Assembly (NCBI GenBank): GCA_021323735.1
Contig: JAJPKM010000021.1
Span: forward strand, 214,084 to 278,083
Source of the DNA: Gammaproteobacteria bacterium
GTDB lineage: Bacteria > Pseudomonadota > Gammaproteobacteria > Steroidobacterales > Steroidobacteraceae
DNA: 64,000 bases
Reading direction: 5' to 3'
This document shows positions 35,040 to 44,525 of the stretch, piece by piece. The notes under the pieces were generated by a model. That model did no database searches. It was not told the origin of the DNA and saw nothing but the letters and a program-made list of their open reading frames with translations. The position numbers and the translations under genes are program-made. Numbering within the stretch: position 1 is the stretch's first letter; every line of letters starts with the position of its first letter.

Positions 35040-36560
35040 ATGTTGCGCCCATATACCGCCATCAATGTTTCTATCGCCATTGCTGCTTGCCTATGTTTGT
35101 TGGTGTTTCCCGCAGCGCAGGGCACTGCCGATTCGTTGCATCAAAATTCGCGCATGAGCGGCGACGATTCCTGCCTGCCATTCACCATGCCTGCCTCGGA
35201 CATACTGTTCAGCTCGCAGAAAAAAGTTTTCGCCCACTATTTTTATCCATTTCCATTGTCCGTGGAGAACAAACCGGCGTCAGACGATTACTACAACCGC
35301 AACTACCTCAGCCCCAACGGCGAGAAGGGTAAGTGGGCCGCGAACGGAGGTTTTTTGCGCCAACGGCCACTGCCTGTCGGCGAGAATTCCGACCATAATT
35401 GGCAGTTATCAAACATGCAGCGCGAAGTGCGCATGGCGATTGCGCGTGGCATCACAGGTTTTACTTTCGACGTGCTCTCCGCCAAGGAGGCTGTAGGCGC
35501 AGACTCGCATCTGCAATTGCTGTTGAACGCCGCCCACGCCGTCGACCCGCGCTTTAAGATAGTCGTCATGCCGGATATCTCGGCCCTGAAGTCCGATGCC
35601 GAGGCGGTGATCGGCAGTATCGCCACCGCGGCAGCAAGTCCTGCGGGTTACCGCCTCGACGATGGCCGGCTCGTGGTCACGGCCTTCAATGCCGGCGCCA
35701 ATTCGCCGGATTGGTGGGCCACGGTTCTTGCGCAGCTCAAGGCCCGCGGCATCGCGGTCGCTTTCGTTCCCACCTTTCTGGGCTGGAAAGGGCAAGCAGG
35801 CGCATTTTCGCCGCTCAGCCATGGCTTTGCGGATTGGGGCACAGCCACGGCGGAGGTTTCGGGGAGCATGAAAGGCGATGTGCAATTGGCGCACAATAAT
35901 TACGGCAAGATATTCATGCTGCCGGTCGATCCCCAGCAATATCGTCCCAAGGATTCGATCTACTGGGAAGCCGGCAACAGTGCGGCCTTCCGCAATGCCT
36001 GGACGAGCGCCATCGATGGCAATGCCGAATGGGTCCAGCTGGTCACCTGGAGCGATTTCTCGGAGTCCAGCGAACTGGAGCCCTATACCGATGCCACGCT
36101 GCGCACGGATATCGGCACGGGCTTCTACGATCTGAACGCTTTTTACGCCACCTGGTTCTTGACCGGCAACCAGCCGCCCATTACCCACGATGTACTGTAT
36201 TTCTTCTACCGTCGCGAACCCGCCGATGCAAAAAGCCCGGCACAGTCAACGCAGAATAAGCTTGTCAGCGGTACGCCCGCGGACGACATAGAACTGCTGG
36301 CATTCCTCACCTCGCCCGGGGAACTGAAGATCACGATTGGTGGACATACCTCGGTGCAACAGGCGTCTGCCGGCATCACATCTTTCAAGGTGCACACCGC
36401 AGCCGGCACACCTACTTTCGCACTGGCACGCGGCGGATCGGACGTAATCTCCTTTGCGGGGCCCATCCAAATATTCGGCGGCGGCGGCCTCCCCTCGGGG
36501 GTGATCGACATGACGTATTGGAGCGGAAGCGCGTCGAAGGCCGGAGTTTGTTCGCTTTGA
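35040..36560 (+). CDS. Secreted GH71-type endo-1,3-alpha-glucanase-like glycosidase (copy 1)
   Basis: 506-residue protein with a Sec signal peptide (about 1-30). The catalytic region begins at KVFAHYFYPFPLS, continues through ARGITGFTFDVLS and ends with the WVQLVTWSDFSESSELEPYTD block, which corresponds to the WNDYGES motif of GH71 (fungal mutanase) enzymes. A C-terminal beta-rich module ends GVIDMTYWSGSASKAGVCSL. Predicted to cut alpha-1,3-linked glucan or a similar polymer outside the inner membrane. A close paralogue lies 11.5 kb away at 46603. The TGA overlaps the start of the acetyltransferase gene. Confidence 0.82.
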   Translation: MLRPYTAINVSIAIAACLCLLVFPAAQGTADSLHQNSRMSGDDSCLPFTMPASDILFSSQKKVFAHYFYPFPLSVENKPASDDYYNRNYLSPNGEKGKWAANGGFLRQRPLPVGENSDHNWQLSNMQREVRMAIARGITGFTFDVLSAKEAVGADSHLQLLLNAAHAVDPRFKIVVMPDISALKSDAEAVIGSIATAAASPAGYRLDDGRLVVTAFNAGANSPDWWATVLAQLKARGIAVAFVPTFLGWKGQAGAFSPLSHGFADWGTATAEVSGSMKGDVQLAHNNYGKIFMLPVDPQQYRPKDSIYWEAGNSAAFRNAWTSAIDGNAEWVQLVTWSDFSESSELEPYTDATLRTDIGTGFYDLNAFYATWFLTGNQPPITHDVLYFFYRREPADAKSPAQSTQNKLVSGTPADDIELLAFLTSPGELKITIGGHTSVQQASAGITSFKVHTAAGTPTFALARGGSDVISFAGPIQIFGGGGLPSGVIDMTYWSGSASKAGVCSL

Positions 36561-37114
36561 GTGCTCCCGAAATACAGGACTTGAGGAGCTTCAGACTGCC
36601 GCCCGATTTTCGCGGCCGATCCGGCCTCGCCGTACAATTGTGGTGGTTGGTGCAAGCCACGCTTTTCCGCGGCTCACCCCAGGTGTTGTACGGATTTCGC
36701 CGCTGGCTGCTGCGCCTGTTCGGTGCCCAAATCGGCAAAGGCGTCATCATTCGCCCCAGCGTTACCATCCCCTATCCCTGGAAGCTGCAAATCGGGGACT
36801 ATTCTTGGATTGGCGACCACGCCGTGCTGTACTGTTTTGCAAGAATTACAATCGGCGCGAATGTCGTCGTCTCGCAAAAGAGCTATCTATGCGCCGGCAC
36901 CCACGACTATCGTTCGAGGACCTTTGATATCGAGGCCTTCCCCATCGTCATCGAAGACGAAGCATGGCTTGCGGCCGACGTATTCGTCGCACCGGGCGTC
37001 ACCGTGGGTCGGGGCGCGGTCGTCGGTTCGCGCAGTTCCGTGTTCGGCGATCTGCCGAGCATGATGGTGTGTGTCGGATCTCCCGCACGCCCCGTCCACG
37101 CCAGACTGGCTTGA
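36557..37114 (+). CDS. WcaF-like polysaccharide O-acetyltransferase
   Basis: 185-residue left-handed beta-helix acyltransferase with hexapeptide repeats (for example IGKGVIIRPSVTI, VTVGRGAVVGSRSSVFG) and the catalytic-type His in CAGTHDY, close to colanic-acid acetyltransferase WcaF. It would add acetyl from acetyl-CoA to a sugar of the repeat unit. The chosen TTG start overlaps the GH71 stop (TTGA at 36557-36560) with CGGAG upstream; a TTG at 36518 is possible but inside the GH71 gene. Converges on epsL with only 17 bp between. Confidence 0.82.
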   Translation: MSAPEIQDLRSFRLPPDFRGRSGLAVQLWWLVQATLFRGSPQVLYGFRRWLLRLFGAQIGKGVIIRPSVTIPYPWKLQIGDYSWIGDHAVLYCFARITIGANVVVSQKSYLCAGTHDYRSRTFDIEAFPIVIEDEAWLAADVFVAPGVTVGRGAVVGSRSSVFGDLPSMMVCVGSPARPVHARLA

Positions 37115-37131
37115 ACAACGCAAAAACATTC

Positions 37132-38451
37132 TCATTGAATCGCGCCATAACGGAAGAACCGATAGGCCACGTTGACGCTGCCCTGGAAGTCATTGTATTG
37201 GAATGCCGCGATATTCGAGTCGCGCTTTACATAGGCCGCCGAGAAGGTCAATGCGATCGCTTTGATGGGCGTGTACACCAGGCTGGCGGTCTCGCTGGTT
37301 ACGGTGTCGTGCCGGGCTTGGGCGAGAAAATCTATCGGTATGGGACCGACCGGATTCGAGCCGACATAATTTTGCGTGTCATGCGCCACGGTGGCCGAGA
37401 ACGTGAGTTTCTCCGACGGGGTCCACTGCGGCGTGAGGCTCACACCTTTATCGACGAAGTAGTCGGTCTGCGACGTCAGGTCCGCGGCGAGCTGTTGCCA
37501 TGCACCCACCAGCAGCTGGGTTTTTGGGGTCGGTTGCCATTGCAGTGCGGCACGCCACACCTCGCCTGAAAAACTGCCGATGGCCGCGCTCGGATACTCG
37601 CGCTTCAAATACCCGGCGCTGGCGTCGAAAATCGTCTTTTCCGACAGCACATGACTGAAGAGGATTCGCGCCCTCTCCTCACGAAAATCCGGATCGAATA
37701 CCACGCCGTTCAACAACGCACTATTGGGAGCGCGCGAATCATTGTAGCGGTAGTCCACACCTATGCGATTCAGTTCCGTAGTGAAGTCGGCACCGATCTC
37801 GCCGCCCTTGGAGGTCGAATTGTTGAAGGTGGCCTGCGGCGACGACACCGAGTAAGTGGTACCGAGCAGGCCGCCGAATATCCCCCATCGCGGGCCCACC
37901 TGATACCGCACGGAACCGAAATAATCCGCCCGGTTCACGACGTCGCGGGAGTACACCTGTACGTTGACGAATCCTCCGAGCAATCGGGAATAGTCGGCGC
38001 CCAGCATGCCCGACAGCGCGCTGCCGAGACTCCAGTTCCAAGCCACCCGGTCATTGGTCGACACATTATCAAGATCCTTGTCCCGAAAATATCGATTGTC
38101 ATCGACGCGCAAGCTTAGGTCGACGCTTTGCCGGGCGCCCGTGAGCCATGTGCCGTCGAGGCCGCCGGTAACGCTCTCGATCGAGTCATGCCGGCTGGGA
38201 TTGGGCCCTATACCCGGGAGAGTGGTCAGATCGGTGGTGCCGGACGGCAGCCGATATATATTGTCGTCGTAAGTATAAGTATCGGCGACGGACAGGACCA
38301 GCCGATTGGTGCGCTGTTCCTCCGTGAGCTCCTCGGGCGGCGCAACGGCGATATCCAGCGCATCCTTGTACTCGATGGCGCTGCCCATCGATGTCGATGC
38401 CACGGCCGCCATGACCAACGCGGACGGAATCCGGCAAGCGTATTTCTTCAT
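37132..38451 (-). CDS. epsL: EpsL-like outer-membrane beta-barrel protein of exopolysaccharide locus
   Basis: 439-residue protein with signal peptide (about 1-25) and a long beta-barrel: alternating aromatic/hydrophobic strands (VDLSLRVDDNRYF, VAWNWSLGSAL, VNVAYRFFRYG at the end). The pattern LVLSVADTYTYDDNIYRLP followed by such strands is that of EpsL, the outer-membrane component of EPS clusters often linked to exosortase systems. Probably helps polymer leave the cell. Last gene of the minus-strand eps operon; its ATG overlaps the upstream glycosyltransferase stop (ATGA at 38448-38451). No exosortase or PEP-CTERM protein is seen here. Confidence 0.8.
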   Translation of the reverse strand: MKKYACRIPSALVMAAVASTSMGSAIEYKDALDIAVAPPEELTEEQRTNRLVLSVADTYTYDDNIYRLPSGTTDLTTLPGIGPNPSRHDSIESVTGGLDGTWLTGARQSVDLSLRVDDNRYFRDKDLDNVSTNDRVAWNWSLGSALSGMLGADYSRLLGGFVNVQVYSRDVVNRADYFGSVRYQVGPRWGIFGGLLGTTYSVSSPQATFNNSTSKGGEIGADFTTELNRIGVDYRYNDSRAPNSALLNGVVFDPDFREERARILFSHVLSEKTIFDASAGYLKREYPSAAIGSFSGEVWRAALQWQPTPKTQLLVGAWQQLAADLTSQTDYFVDKGVSLTPQWTPSEKLTFSATVAHDTQNYVGSNPVGPIPIDFLAQARHDTVTSETASLVYTPIKAIALTFSAAYVKRDSNIAAFQYNDFQGSVNVAYRFFRYGAIQ

Positions 38452-39536
38452 GGTATTGTTCTCGCGGGTTCAGGCATGCCCTGCATACAAGCCAATAAAT
38501 CCTCCAATGCCACTTGGCCGGCGTAACGTACTCGCCGGGCCTGTTGCATCGAATTGCGTTTGGCCGCCGCCAGCGCTTGCCGGTCATCATTGAGTTTGGC
38601 GATGTGCGCCGCGGCCGACTCCACCATCTGTTCGCGGGCAAAGGCGAGTCCGGCACCGTTGCTGAGCATCTCCGCGATGGCCCCCCGATCGCATGCGATG
38701 ACATGCACCCCCTGGCGCATGGCCTCATAGATCACCAGAGGTTCAGCTTCATTGGCGTAATTCGTCGGGAATACGAACACGTCCAACTGGCGATAAAACC
38801 GCTCTTTCTGTCCGCCGTAAACGGGCCCAACGTACTCCACATCGCCGGCCGCACCGAGCAATTCATCGAACGTTTGGCGCGCATCGGGTGCCAATGGGCC
38901 TGCGATATGCGCCTGATAAGGCACGCCCGCTCGAGTCAACCTCTCCAAGATGCCGAAGAACTCGACGATGCCCTTCTCGAAGCTGATGTTCGACAAAAAT
39001 CCCAACTGCAGAGGCGCGCCATCATTGGCCGCCGCGTACGCTTCCTCGTCTGCCTCGTAGAAGGCCGCGTTCGACAACACGATGATCGCCGACGACTTCA
39101 GCCCGTACACCCGTACCAGCGCACGGCCCATCTTGGGACTGAGCGCGATATGCGTTGCATCGCGCGTCAGCGCGAAAAAGCAGCGATTGAACCAAGACGG
39201 AGAATTGATATAAATGAAACTATGATGGTGAACGAAAATCGGCTGCCTAAACAGCTTGCCGATGAGCACATAAATCAAATCGATGAACTGGCCGCGTCCG
39301 CCCGACAGCGCCAGGTACAGAATGACTCCGTCCCGTCTCAAGGACACGCCGAAATATCGGGCCGGATGGAGGAATTGCAGAAAGATACCCCACAATCGAG
39401 CGTGCAATTTCGGCGCCCGATTGAACACATCCACCGGAATTTTCGTTCGGAGCCGCTCCAGCATCATCGCGCACACGCTGGAAAAGCCGTTCACGGGGGG
39501 CGGTAGCGGCCCCACGAAGGCCACCCGGCGCCTCAT
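38448..39536 (-). CDS. Glycosyltransferase, GT-B fold (family 4/1 type)
   Basis: About 362 residues from the ATG at 39536 (MRRRVAFVGPLPPPVNGFS, the usual N-terminus of this type); the frame is open to a GTG at 39599, so up to 21 more residues are possible. It has the N-terminal GPLPPPVNG donor-site loop and the C-terminal GT4 signature region VFVFPTNYANEAEPLVIYEAMRQG with its EX7E glutamates. Adds one sugar to the lipid-linked repeat unit; donor and linkage are unknown. Placed directly after the polymerase gene. Confidence 0.82.
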   Translation of the reverse strand: MRRRVAFVGPLPPPVNGFSSVCAMMLERLRTKIPVDVFNRAPKLHARLWGIFLQFLHPARYFGVSLRRDGVILYLALSGGRGQFIDLIYVLIGKLFRQPIFVHHHSFIYINSPSWFNRCFFALTRDATHIALSPKMGRALVRVYGLKSSAIIVLSNAAFYEADEEAYAAANDGAPLQLGFLSNISFEKGIVEFFGILERLTRAGVPYQAHIAGPLAPDARQTFDELLGAAGDVEYVGPVYGGQKERFYRQLDVFVFPTNYANEAEPLVIYEAMRQGVHVIACDRGAIAEMLSNGAGLAFAREQMVESAAAHIAKLNDDRQALAAAKRNSMQQARRVRYAGQVALEDLLACMQGMPEPARTIP

Positions 39537-39605
39537 CCGCAATTCGCCGCGGCGCGCATACATTGGCATGTCATTGCTCGCATACATGGCGCGCACCACG
39601 GCGCA

Positions 39606-41084
39606 TCAAGACACCATCGTCGGGCGCGCGCCCATTCTTCGGTCAACCCGGCGTCGCTCGCCGAATCTTGCGGACAGCAGCACCGCGGCGAAACAGAATG
39701 CCAAGAACGCCGCGCTGGCGAACCCTAGGGCAATCATCAGTGAGCCGCGCAATATAATCATCAAGAACACCGAGGCGTAGACGGCCATCGGAAATGCAAC
39801 CCAGCCCGCCCGCCGCAAGGCGAGCCGGTTCAAGAGCACCACGAACCAGGCCATCGCCGCCGCGTAGGCGATGACACCTCCCGGCCCAAAGTCCAAGTAG
39901 CCTTCCGCCACCAGGGGCGCCGACAAATTCGTGAACCACATGCTGTAGTTCGCGATCAAGTATTGGGCCAGGAATATTCCCGTGGCGAGCGGCTTCCCGC
40001 CCCACATGGAGCTGGGCACGAAGAACAGCAGAGCACCGAGTAGTTGATGGCCCCACTGCATGCCGTGGACTTTCACGATCTCGACGGCCGTATATATATT
40101 GGCCCACGAATCATAGTTGATGGAAAAATAGTGATCGGCGATTTCCGCGGAGAATTGGCTCAATGAAACGCCGCTCAACGTCTGTTGGCGATTGTGCGTG
40201 AATATCGAGATCGCGGGGAACACCAGCACCATGCCGCTCACCAGCAGCAGCAGGCGCCTGCCTTCCGTGTAAAACCAATTCTGGAACAGCACCAGCAACA
40301 GCGCGATGTATACCGGTCCGATGGCATTGCGTTTCTCGGTGTATGGATTCTCCGTGATCATCACCAAGACGAACAGCAGGAGCAGCGTACAGACACGGCT
40401 GAATAGCACCTTGCGCCCCGAGCGCACCGTTTCGTTCAGCAGAATCAGAAGCGTCGCTGAAGGAAGAAACAACAGAAACCTCTGCATGACCAGCGACGCG
40501 GGAGTCGCGGCCTCGGCGTTTTCCACCATCGCGTAGGCGCGCGGGGCCGCCACGGCCACGACAACCAAGCAGACAGTGAGCGCCAGTCCCACTGCCACCG
40601 CGGTAAACCCGGGCCGCGCCTCGTCCTGCTCGCTGTCGCCGGCGTGATACGGTTCGGCGTCGAATGCCGCCGGTCCGGTCGGCGACGCATTGCCGCCGCG
40701 CCTGCTCAAGAGCCCGTAGAGAAACGTAAAGGCCACCATGAAGAGCGCGCAGACCAGATTCGTCACAGCCACTCCGTCGACGGTAACCGAGGAGGTGTTG
40801 ATGAGGCGCTGCGGCAGATCCATCAACTGAACCTTGGGCGCCAGGTCGAGAAACAGCCAATTGAAAATGAACACGACGATGTCCGCCGGGGAGCCTGCGG
40901 CCTCGCGAATCCCGAATCGCAGCTGAATCAACAGCGCCACGGTCACCACGACGCTGGAGAGGATGAATTCCATGCCCGCCGACGCCAGGCTATTGATGAA
41001 TACCACTTCGATCAGCACGATGGCCAGCGCGAGCGGCACGCGCAGACTCAAGATGTCGATCGGTGTTTTTATCGTCTTCTTCAT
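39606..41084 (-). CDS. Wzy/O-antigen polymerase-like membrane protein
   Basis: 492-residue polytopic protein with about 11-12 transmembrane segments (for example LALAIVLIEVVFINSLAS, LTVCLVVVAVAA, LLLFVLVMITENPY) and a long periplasmic loop (about 285-385). This topology, and its place between epsG and the glycosyltransferase, suit a repeat-unit polymerase. Sequence conservation in Wzy proteins is low, so the call rests on topology and context. Start at ATG 41084 rather than the farther in-frame ATG at 41141. Confidence 0.65.
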   Translation of the reverse strand: MKKTIKTPIDILSLRVPLALAIVLIEVVFINSLASAGMEFILSSVVVTVALLIQLRFGIREAAGSPADIVVFIFNWLFLDLAPKVQLMDLPQRLINTSSVTVDGVAVTNLVCALFMVAFTFLYGLLSRRGGNASPTGPAAFDAEPYHAGDSEQDEARPGFTAVAVGLALTVCLVVVAVAAPRAYAMVENAEAATPASLVMQRFLLFLPSATLLILLNETVRSGRKVLFSRVCTLLLLFVLVMITENPYTEKRNAIGPVYIALLLVLFQNWFYTEGRRLLLLVSGMVLVFPAISIFTHNRQQTLSGVSLSQFSAEIADHYFSINYDSWANIYTAVEIVKVHGMQWGHQLLGALLFFVPSSMWGGKPLATGIFLAQYLIANYSMWFTNLSAPLVAEGYLDFGPGGVIAYAAAMAWFVVLLNRLALRRAGWVAFPMAVYASVFLMIILRGSLMIALGFASAAFLAFCFAAVLLSARFGERRRVDRRMGARPTMVS

Positions 41085-41137
41085 CGTTGGCAAACCCGGG
41101 GCGGCCACGGCATGCCTGCGCAAGACGGGGCTACCGT

Positions 41138-42022
41138 TCAATGCTCATTGAGAACACTCCCGATGACGTTCACGCCGGTGTCCGTCAATATCTCCACCGC
41201 CGCGGCCAGCCTTGCCTGCCGCGTGTGATTGCGGCGCGCCACCATCACCGCGCTGCCGGCATTCGCGGCGAGGATTTGTGCATCGGCGGTTTCCGATATG
41301 GCCGGCGTATCTATGATCACCAGTCCGAATTGAGCGGCAAAGTGATCCAAGATCACGTCGAAGACCGGGCGCGCAAGCAATTCCTGAGGGTTCGGCGGAA
41401 TGATTCCCGCCGGCAACACGTACAAACGCAGTTGCGGATGAATGCGGCGCGCAATTTCCCTGCCCGCCCGGCCCGTCAAAAGGGCGGACAACCCCACCGA
41501 ATTATCGATGTTGAACAAGCGATGTTGGCGGGCATGCCGCATGTCGGCGTCGATCAGCAGCGTCCGCTCGCCGAGCTGAGCGAACATCGTTGCCAAATTG
41601 GCGGCCAACCAGCTGCGCCCCTCGCCGCGTTCCGCGCTGGTAACGACAAATACTTTACGTGTGGCGTTGTTGAACCAACGCAGGATCAACTGGCTACGCA
41701 GCGCGCGTAACGGCTCGACCGCTTCGCTCTGCGGTTGATGGGCCGCTATGACATCGTCGGCGACCCCGCCTTGGCCGCCCCGCGCCAAGATTGGATAGTT
41801 GTATTGGTGGGCAAGCGCCAATTCGATGTCGTGTTCCGCGATGCGCTTCATTTGCACTGCGGCTTCACCGAATCTCACGCCCTGTGTATTGGCGAAGCGT
41901 TGAATCTCATCCACATCGTGCGTCGTGAGCCGGCCTTGCTCGACGAGAATGGCGCCTATGGTGCGACCGCGATCCTGTGGCGCACCCCGGAGTGTGATGG
42001 GCCTGTCGGCGACTTTATTCAC
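41138..42022 (-). CDS. epsG: EpsG-type polysaccharide tyrosine kinase (BY-kinase-like)
   Basis: 294-residue cytoplasmic protein starting at GTG 42022. The N-terminal about 80 residues resemble a GspE/MshE N-domain (GAILVEQGRLTTHDVDEI), followed by a P-loop ATPase related to CpsD/Wzc. Walker A reads SAERGEGRS (129-137) with Arg136 at the usual Lys position; Walker A' is LLIDADMR. Together with EpsF it should control chain length. No Tyr-rich C-terminal tail is present. Coupled by context to epsF (63 bp upstream). Confidence 0.82.
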   Translation of the reverse strand: MNKVADRPITLRGAPQDRGRTIGAILVEQGRLTTHDVDEIQRFANTQGVRFGEAAVQMKRIAEHDIELALAHQYNYPILARGGQGGVADDVIAAHQPQSEAVEPLRALRSQLILRWFNNATRKVFVVTSAERGEGRSWLAANLATMFAQLGERTLLIDADMRHARQHRLFNIDNSVGLSALLTGRAGREIARRIHPQLRLYVLPAGIIPPNPQELLARPVFDVILDHFAAQFGLVIIDTPAISETADAQILAANAGSAVMVARRNHTRQARLAAAVEILTDTGVNVIGSVLNEH

Positions 42023-42085
42023 TGTTGACTCTCATTGATCATGTTTGGCTCTTCGTTGCGACCGCGTGCATTCCGGCGCGTCCAT

Positions 42086-43513
42086 TCAAAGGACCGATGG
42101 TTCGAGCCGGCCGATGGTGGCCTGTGGAGCTCGCGCATCGTTGATCGGGACTTGGATGAAACCGATTTTCCCCAGCAAGGGAACGCCCAGCACCTCCACC
42201 ATATCTTCATCTTCGCGCACACGGCGGTCACCCATCTCGGTTGCGACGGCCGCGCCGATTCCCAATACCGCCCCCAAGAATACCGCCAGTATCAGATTGA
42301 TGATGATCTTGGGGCTCGAAGGATTCTTGGGCACGAATGCCGTGCTCAATTGCACCACGTTGGTTTGTTGCGTCAGACTTTCCAAATTGCTTTGTGCCAG
42401 CCGCTGCGATACCTCATCCAAATCGCGCTGCGCTGCGTTGACGTCGCTTTGGAAGATCGCGGCCTGATCGTGTTGATACTTCAGTTCTAAAACGCGCTTC
42501 TTCTGTGCCTCCAATGCCTGCCGCACTTCGTTTTCGCGGCGCACGTTCACCTGGGTGGTGCTGCCCAGCGACGCCGCGATATTGGCGCTCTCTTGCGCGA
42601 TACGGCTGCGCAGATTGCTGATCTCACCTTCCACAGCCTGGTAATCAGGATGATTCCTTCCCAGCCGGGCGGCGATGTCCGGGCGCTTTGCCTCCGCCTG
42701 CGCCAGGGCGGCCTTGAGGGATTGGATTACCGGGCTCTGCAGTACCTCGGGCAGGGAATTGATGTCGGCACCGACCTGACGTTGGCGCGATTGGCTGTCC
42801 TGCCTAAGCCCTTGGATGGTGACCAGTTCAGTGGACAGTTCCGCCAGGCGCGCATTCTCGACGTCGAGTTTTTCATCCGTCGCAATGATCCCATTCTTGC
42901 TTTGAAAATCCGACAGCAGTTTTTGTTTCTCTGCCAAATCCGCCCGAAGTGCGCGCGAACGCTGATCGAACCAGCTCGCATACTGTTTCGCGGGCTCCAC
43001 CTTCAACTCGATATTCGTCTCGATGGCAGATTGGGCGAAACCGTTCGCCAGCGCCGCGGCGGTGACCGGATCCGACCACTGCACCGATATGTCTATGACG
43101 TTGCTGGCATGTGTCGGGCTGTCGTGCGCCGGTGCCACGGCAAGCTTCTTCTGCAGAATGAAGTTGGCAATCGTGACGCTGATGTCGTCGTTCGGGCCTT
43201 TCGCCCATAGTTTTCGCGCCTCGGGTTGCTGGTCCAACTTCAGCATTCTCACCACTCGCTGCGCCACTCGGTAGCTGGCGACTATGTCGGCTTGCGTGTT
43301 GACATACGCAGTCTGCGGCTGGCCGTTCGCCGCCGCCCCGCCCGCGGCCGCCACGGGATCGGATTTGCTGTCGATGACGATGGAAGCGGTCGCCGTGTAC
43401 TGCCTTGGCCAAATGAGGCTGGCAAAGCTGATAAGGGCTACCACCGCGAGGAAGATGCCCAGTGCGATCCGCCATCTGGCACGCAGTATCACCAAGAATT
43501 GATTCAAGCTCAT
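42086..43513 (-). CDS. epsF: EpsF-like chain-length determinant (Wzz/GumC type)
   Basis: 475-residue inner-membrane protein: N-terminal membrane segment (ALGIFLAVVALISFASLIW), periplasmic Wzz domain with long coiled coil (about residues 160-390, rich in Gln/Ala/Leu heptads such as RAQLRADLAEKQKLL), and a second membrane segment near the C-terminus (ILAVFLGAVLGIGAAVA). Determines polymer length together with EpsG. Lies between epsE and epsG in the operon. Confidence 0.88.
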   Translation of the reverse strand: MSLNQFLVILRARWRIALGIFLAVVALISFASLIWPRQYTATASIVIDSKSDPVAAAGGAAANGQPQTAYVNTQADIVASYRVAQRVVRMLKLDQQPEARKLWAKGPNDDISVTIANFILQKKLAVAPAHDSPTHASNVIDISVQWSDPVTAAALANGFAQSAIETNIELKVEPAKQYASWFDQRSRALRADLAEKQKLLSDFQSKNGIIATDEKLDVENARLAELSTELVTIQGLRQDSQSRQRQVGADINSLPEVLQSPVIQSLKAALAQAEAKRPDIAARLGRNHPDYQAVEGEISNLRSRIAQESANIAASLGSTTQVNVRRENEVRQALEAQKKRVLELKYQHDQAAIFQSDVNAAQRDLDEVSQRLAQSNLESLTQQTNVVQLSTAFVPKNPSSPKIIINLILAVFLGAVLGIGAAVATEMGDRRVREDEDMVEVLGVPLLGKIGFIQVPINDARAPQATIGRLEPSVL

Positions 43514-43578
43514 TGACTGAAGCTCATTTGGAAGATGCCTCGGCTACCATCTCGGCTACCATTGCCCATTCGAAACGA

Positions 43579-44433
43579 TCAAAACAAACTTTCCTTCACG
43601 TAAATGACGTCCCTATCCTGGACATCGTCGTCCATGGAAACGCCCTCTTCCTTCACCTTGCCATTGGCATCCCGTCGGTGCCGGACGATGCCCCGCTGCG
43701 TTCCCTTACCCGTGACGCCGCCTCCCGTCGCAAGCGCCTGAATCACGGTCATGCCCCTTTCCAGGCGGTACTGACCGGGCTTCTGTACTTGCCCGTAGAT
43801 GTAGAACATGGGCGCGCGATTGACATAAACGGTGTCGCCGCCGTAGAGCTCGATGTCATCGGCCGTGTTTCCGGTCGAGGACATTTTGACGATATCGACG
43901 TCGCGCCGAAAAGATTTGCCGTTGCGCATACCGGAAACCGACACCAGTTCCCCACCGGTCGGCGCGACCCCTCCGGCCGCCGCCAGCATTCCCGAAACAT
44001 GACCGCCTGCGGAATCGACCGAGTATCGGCCCGACTTGTTCACCTCGCCGATCACGGATACCAAATTGCCGAAGCCCTCGGTCAGCAATATATTTACCTG
44101 CGGATTGACGACGAAACCCCCATCTCTGAGCATTTGCGCAATCTTCCCCTCTGCGGCAGGCAGGGTAAGGCCCTTGACCGGCACTGAACCGATGAGCGGA
44201 TACCCTATGGATCCGGATTCCGATACGCGGACATCGAGGCTCAAATCGGGATTCTTGAACACGCTGATCTTCAAAATATCCCCCGGCGCCAAGAGATATT
44301 CCGGCTGTGCAGTCGCCGGTGCTGCGCCGAACCAAATGCTGCAGAGAAGGCAAATGGCCGGGAACTTAATCCAGCGGCCAACCCGTTCTAAGTGCGGGAG
44401 GTTTGGACCCATGGCTGCATGCGCTGCGCTCAT
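43579..44433 (-). CDS. epsE: EpsE/Wza-type polysaccharide export protein
   Basis: 284-residue protein with a signal sequence (about 20-42) and the polysaccharide-export domain beginning YLLAPGDILKISVFKNPDLS, then SLBB-type domains (VSVIGEVNKSGRYSV, FYIYGQVQKPGQYRLERG). Forms the periplasmic/outer-membrane export channel for EPS. The mature start lacks an obvious lipobox Cys, which is usual for EpsE rather than Wza. An ATG seven codons in is another possible start. Confidence 0.88.
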   Translation of the reverse strand: MSAAHAAMGPNLPHLERVGRWIKFPAICLLCSIWFGAAPATAQPEYLLAPGDILKISVFKNPDLSLDVRVSESGSIGYPLIGSVPVKGLTLPAAEGKIAQMLRDGGFVVNPQVNILLTEGFGNLVSVIGEVNKSGRYSVDSAGGHVSGMLAAAGGVAPTGGELVSVSGMRNGKSFRRDVDIVKMSSTGNTADDIELYGGDTVYVNRAPMFYIYGQVQKPGQYRLERGMTVIQALATGGGVTGKGTQRGIVRHRRDANGKVKEEGVSMDDDVQDRDVIYVKESLF

Positions 44434-44525
44434 AAATTCTTACTTCTTACTGTGCCGAACCTAATCAAAGAGTGCTCAAAGGGGCACTTCACAGTTTCGT
44501 TTGAAGACCTGATGTTTGGCTCCCC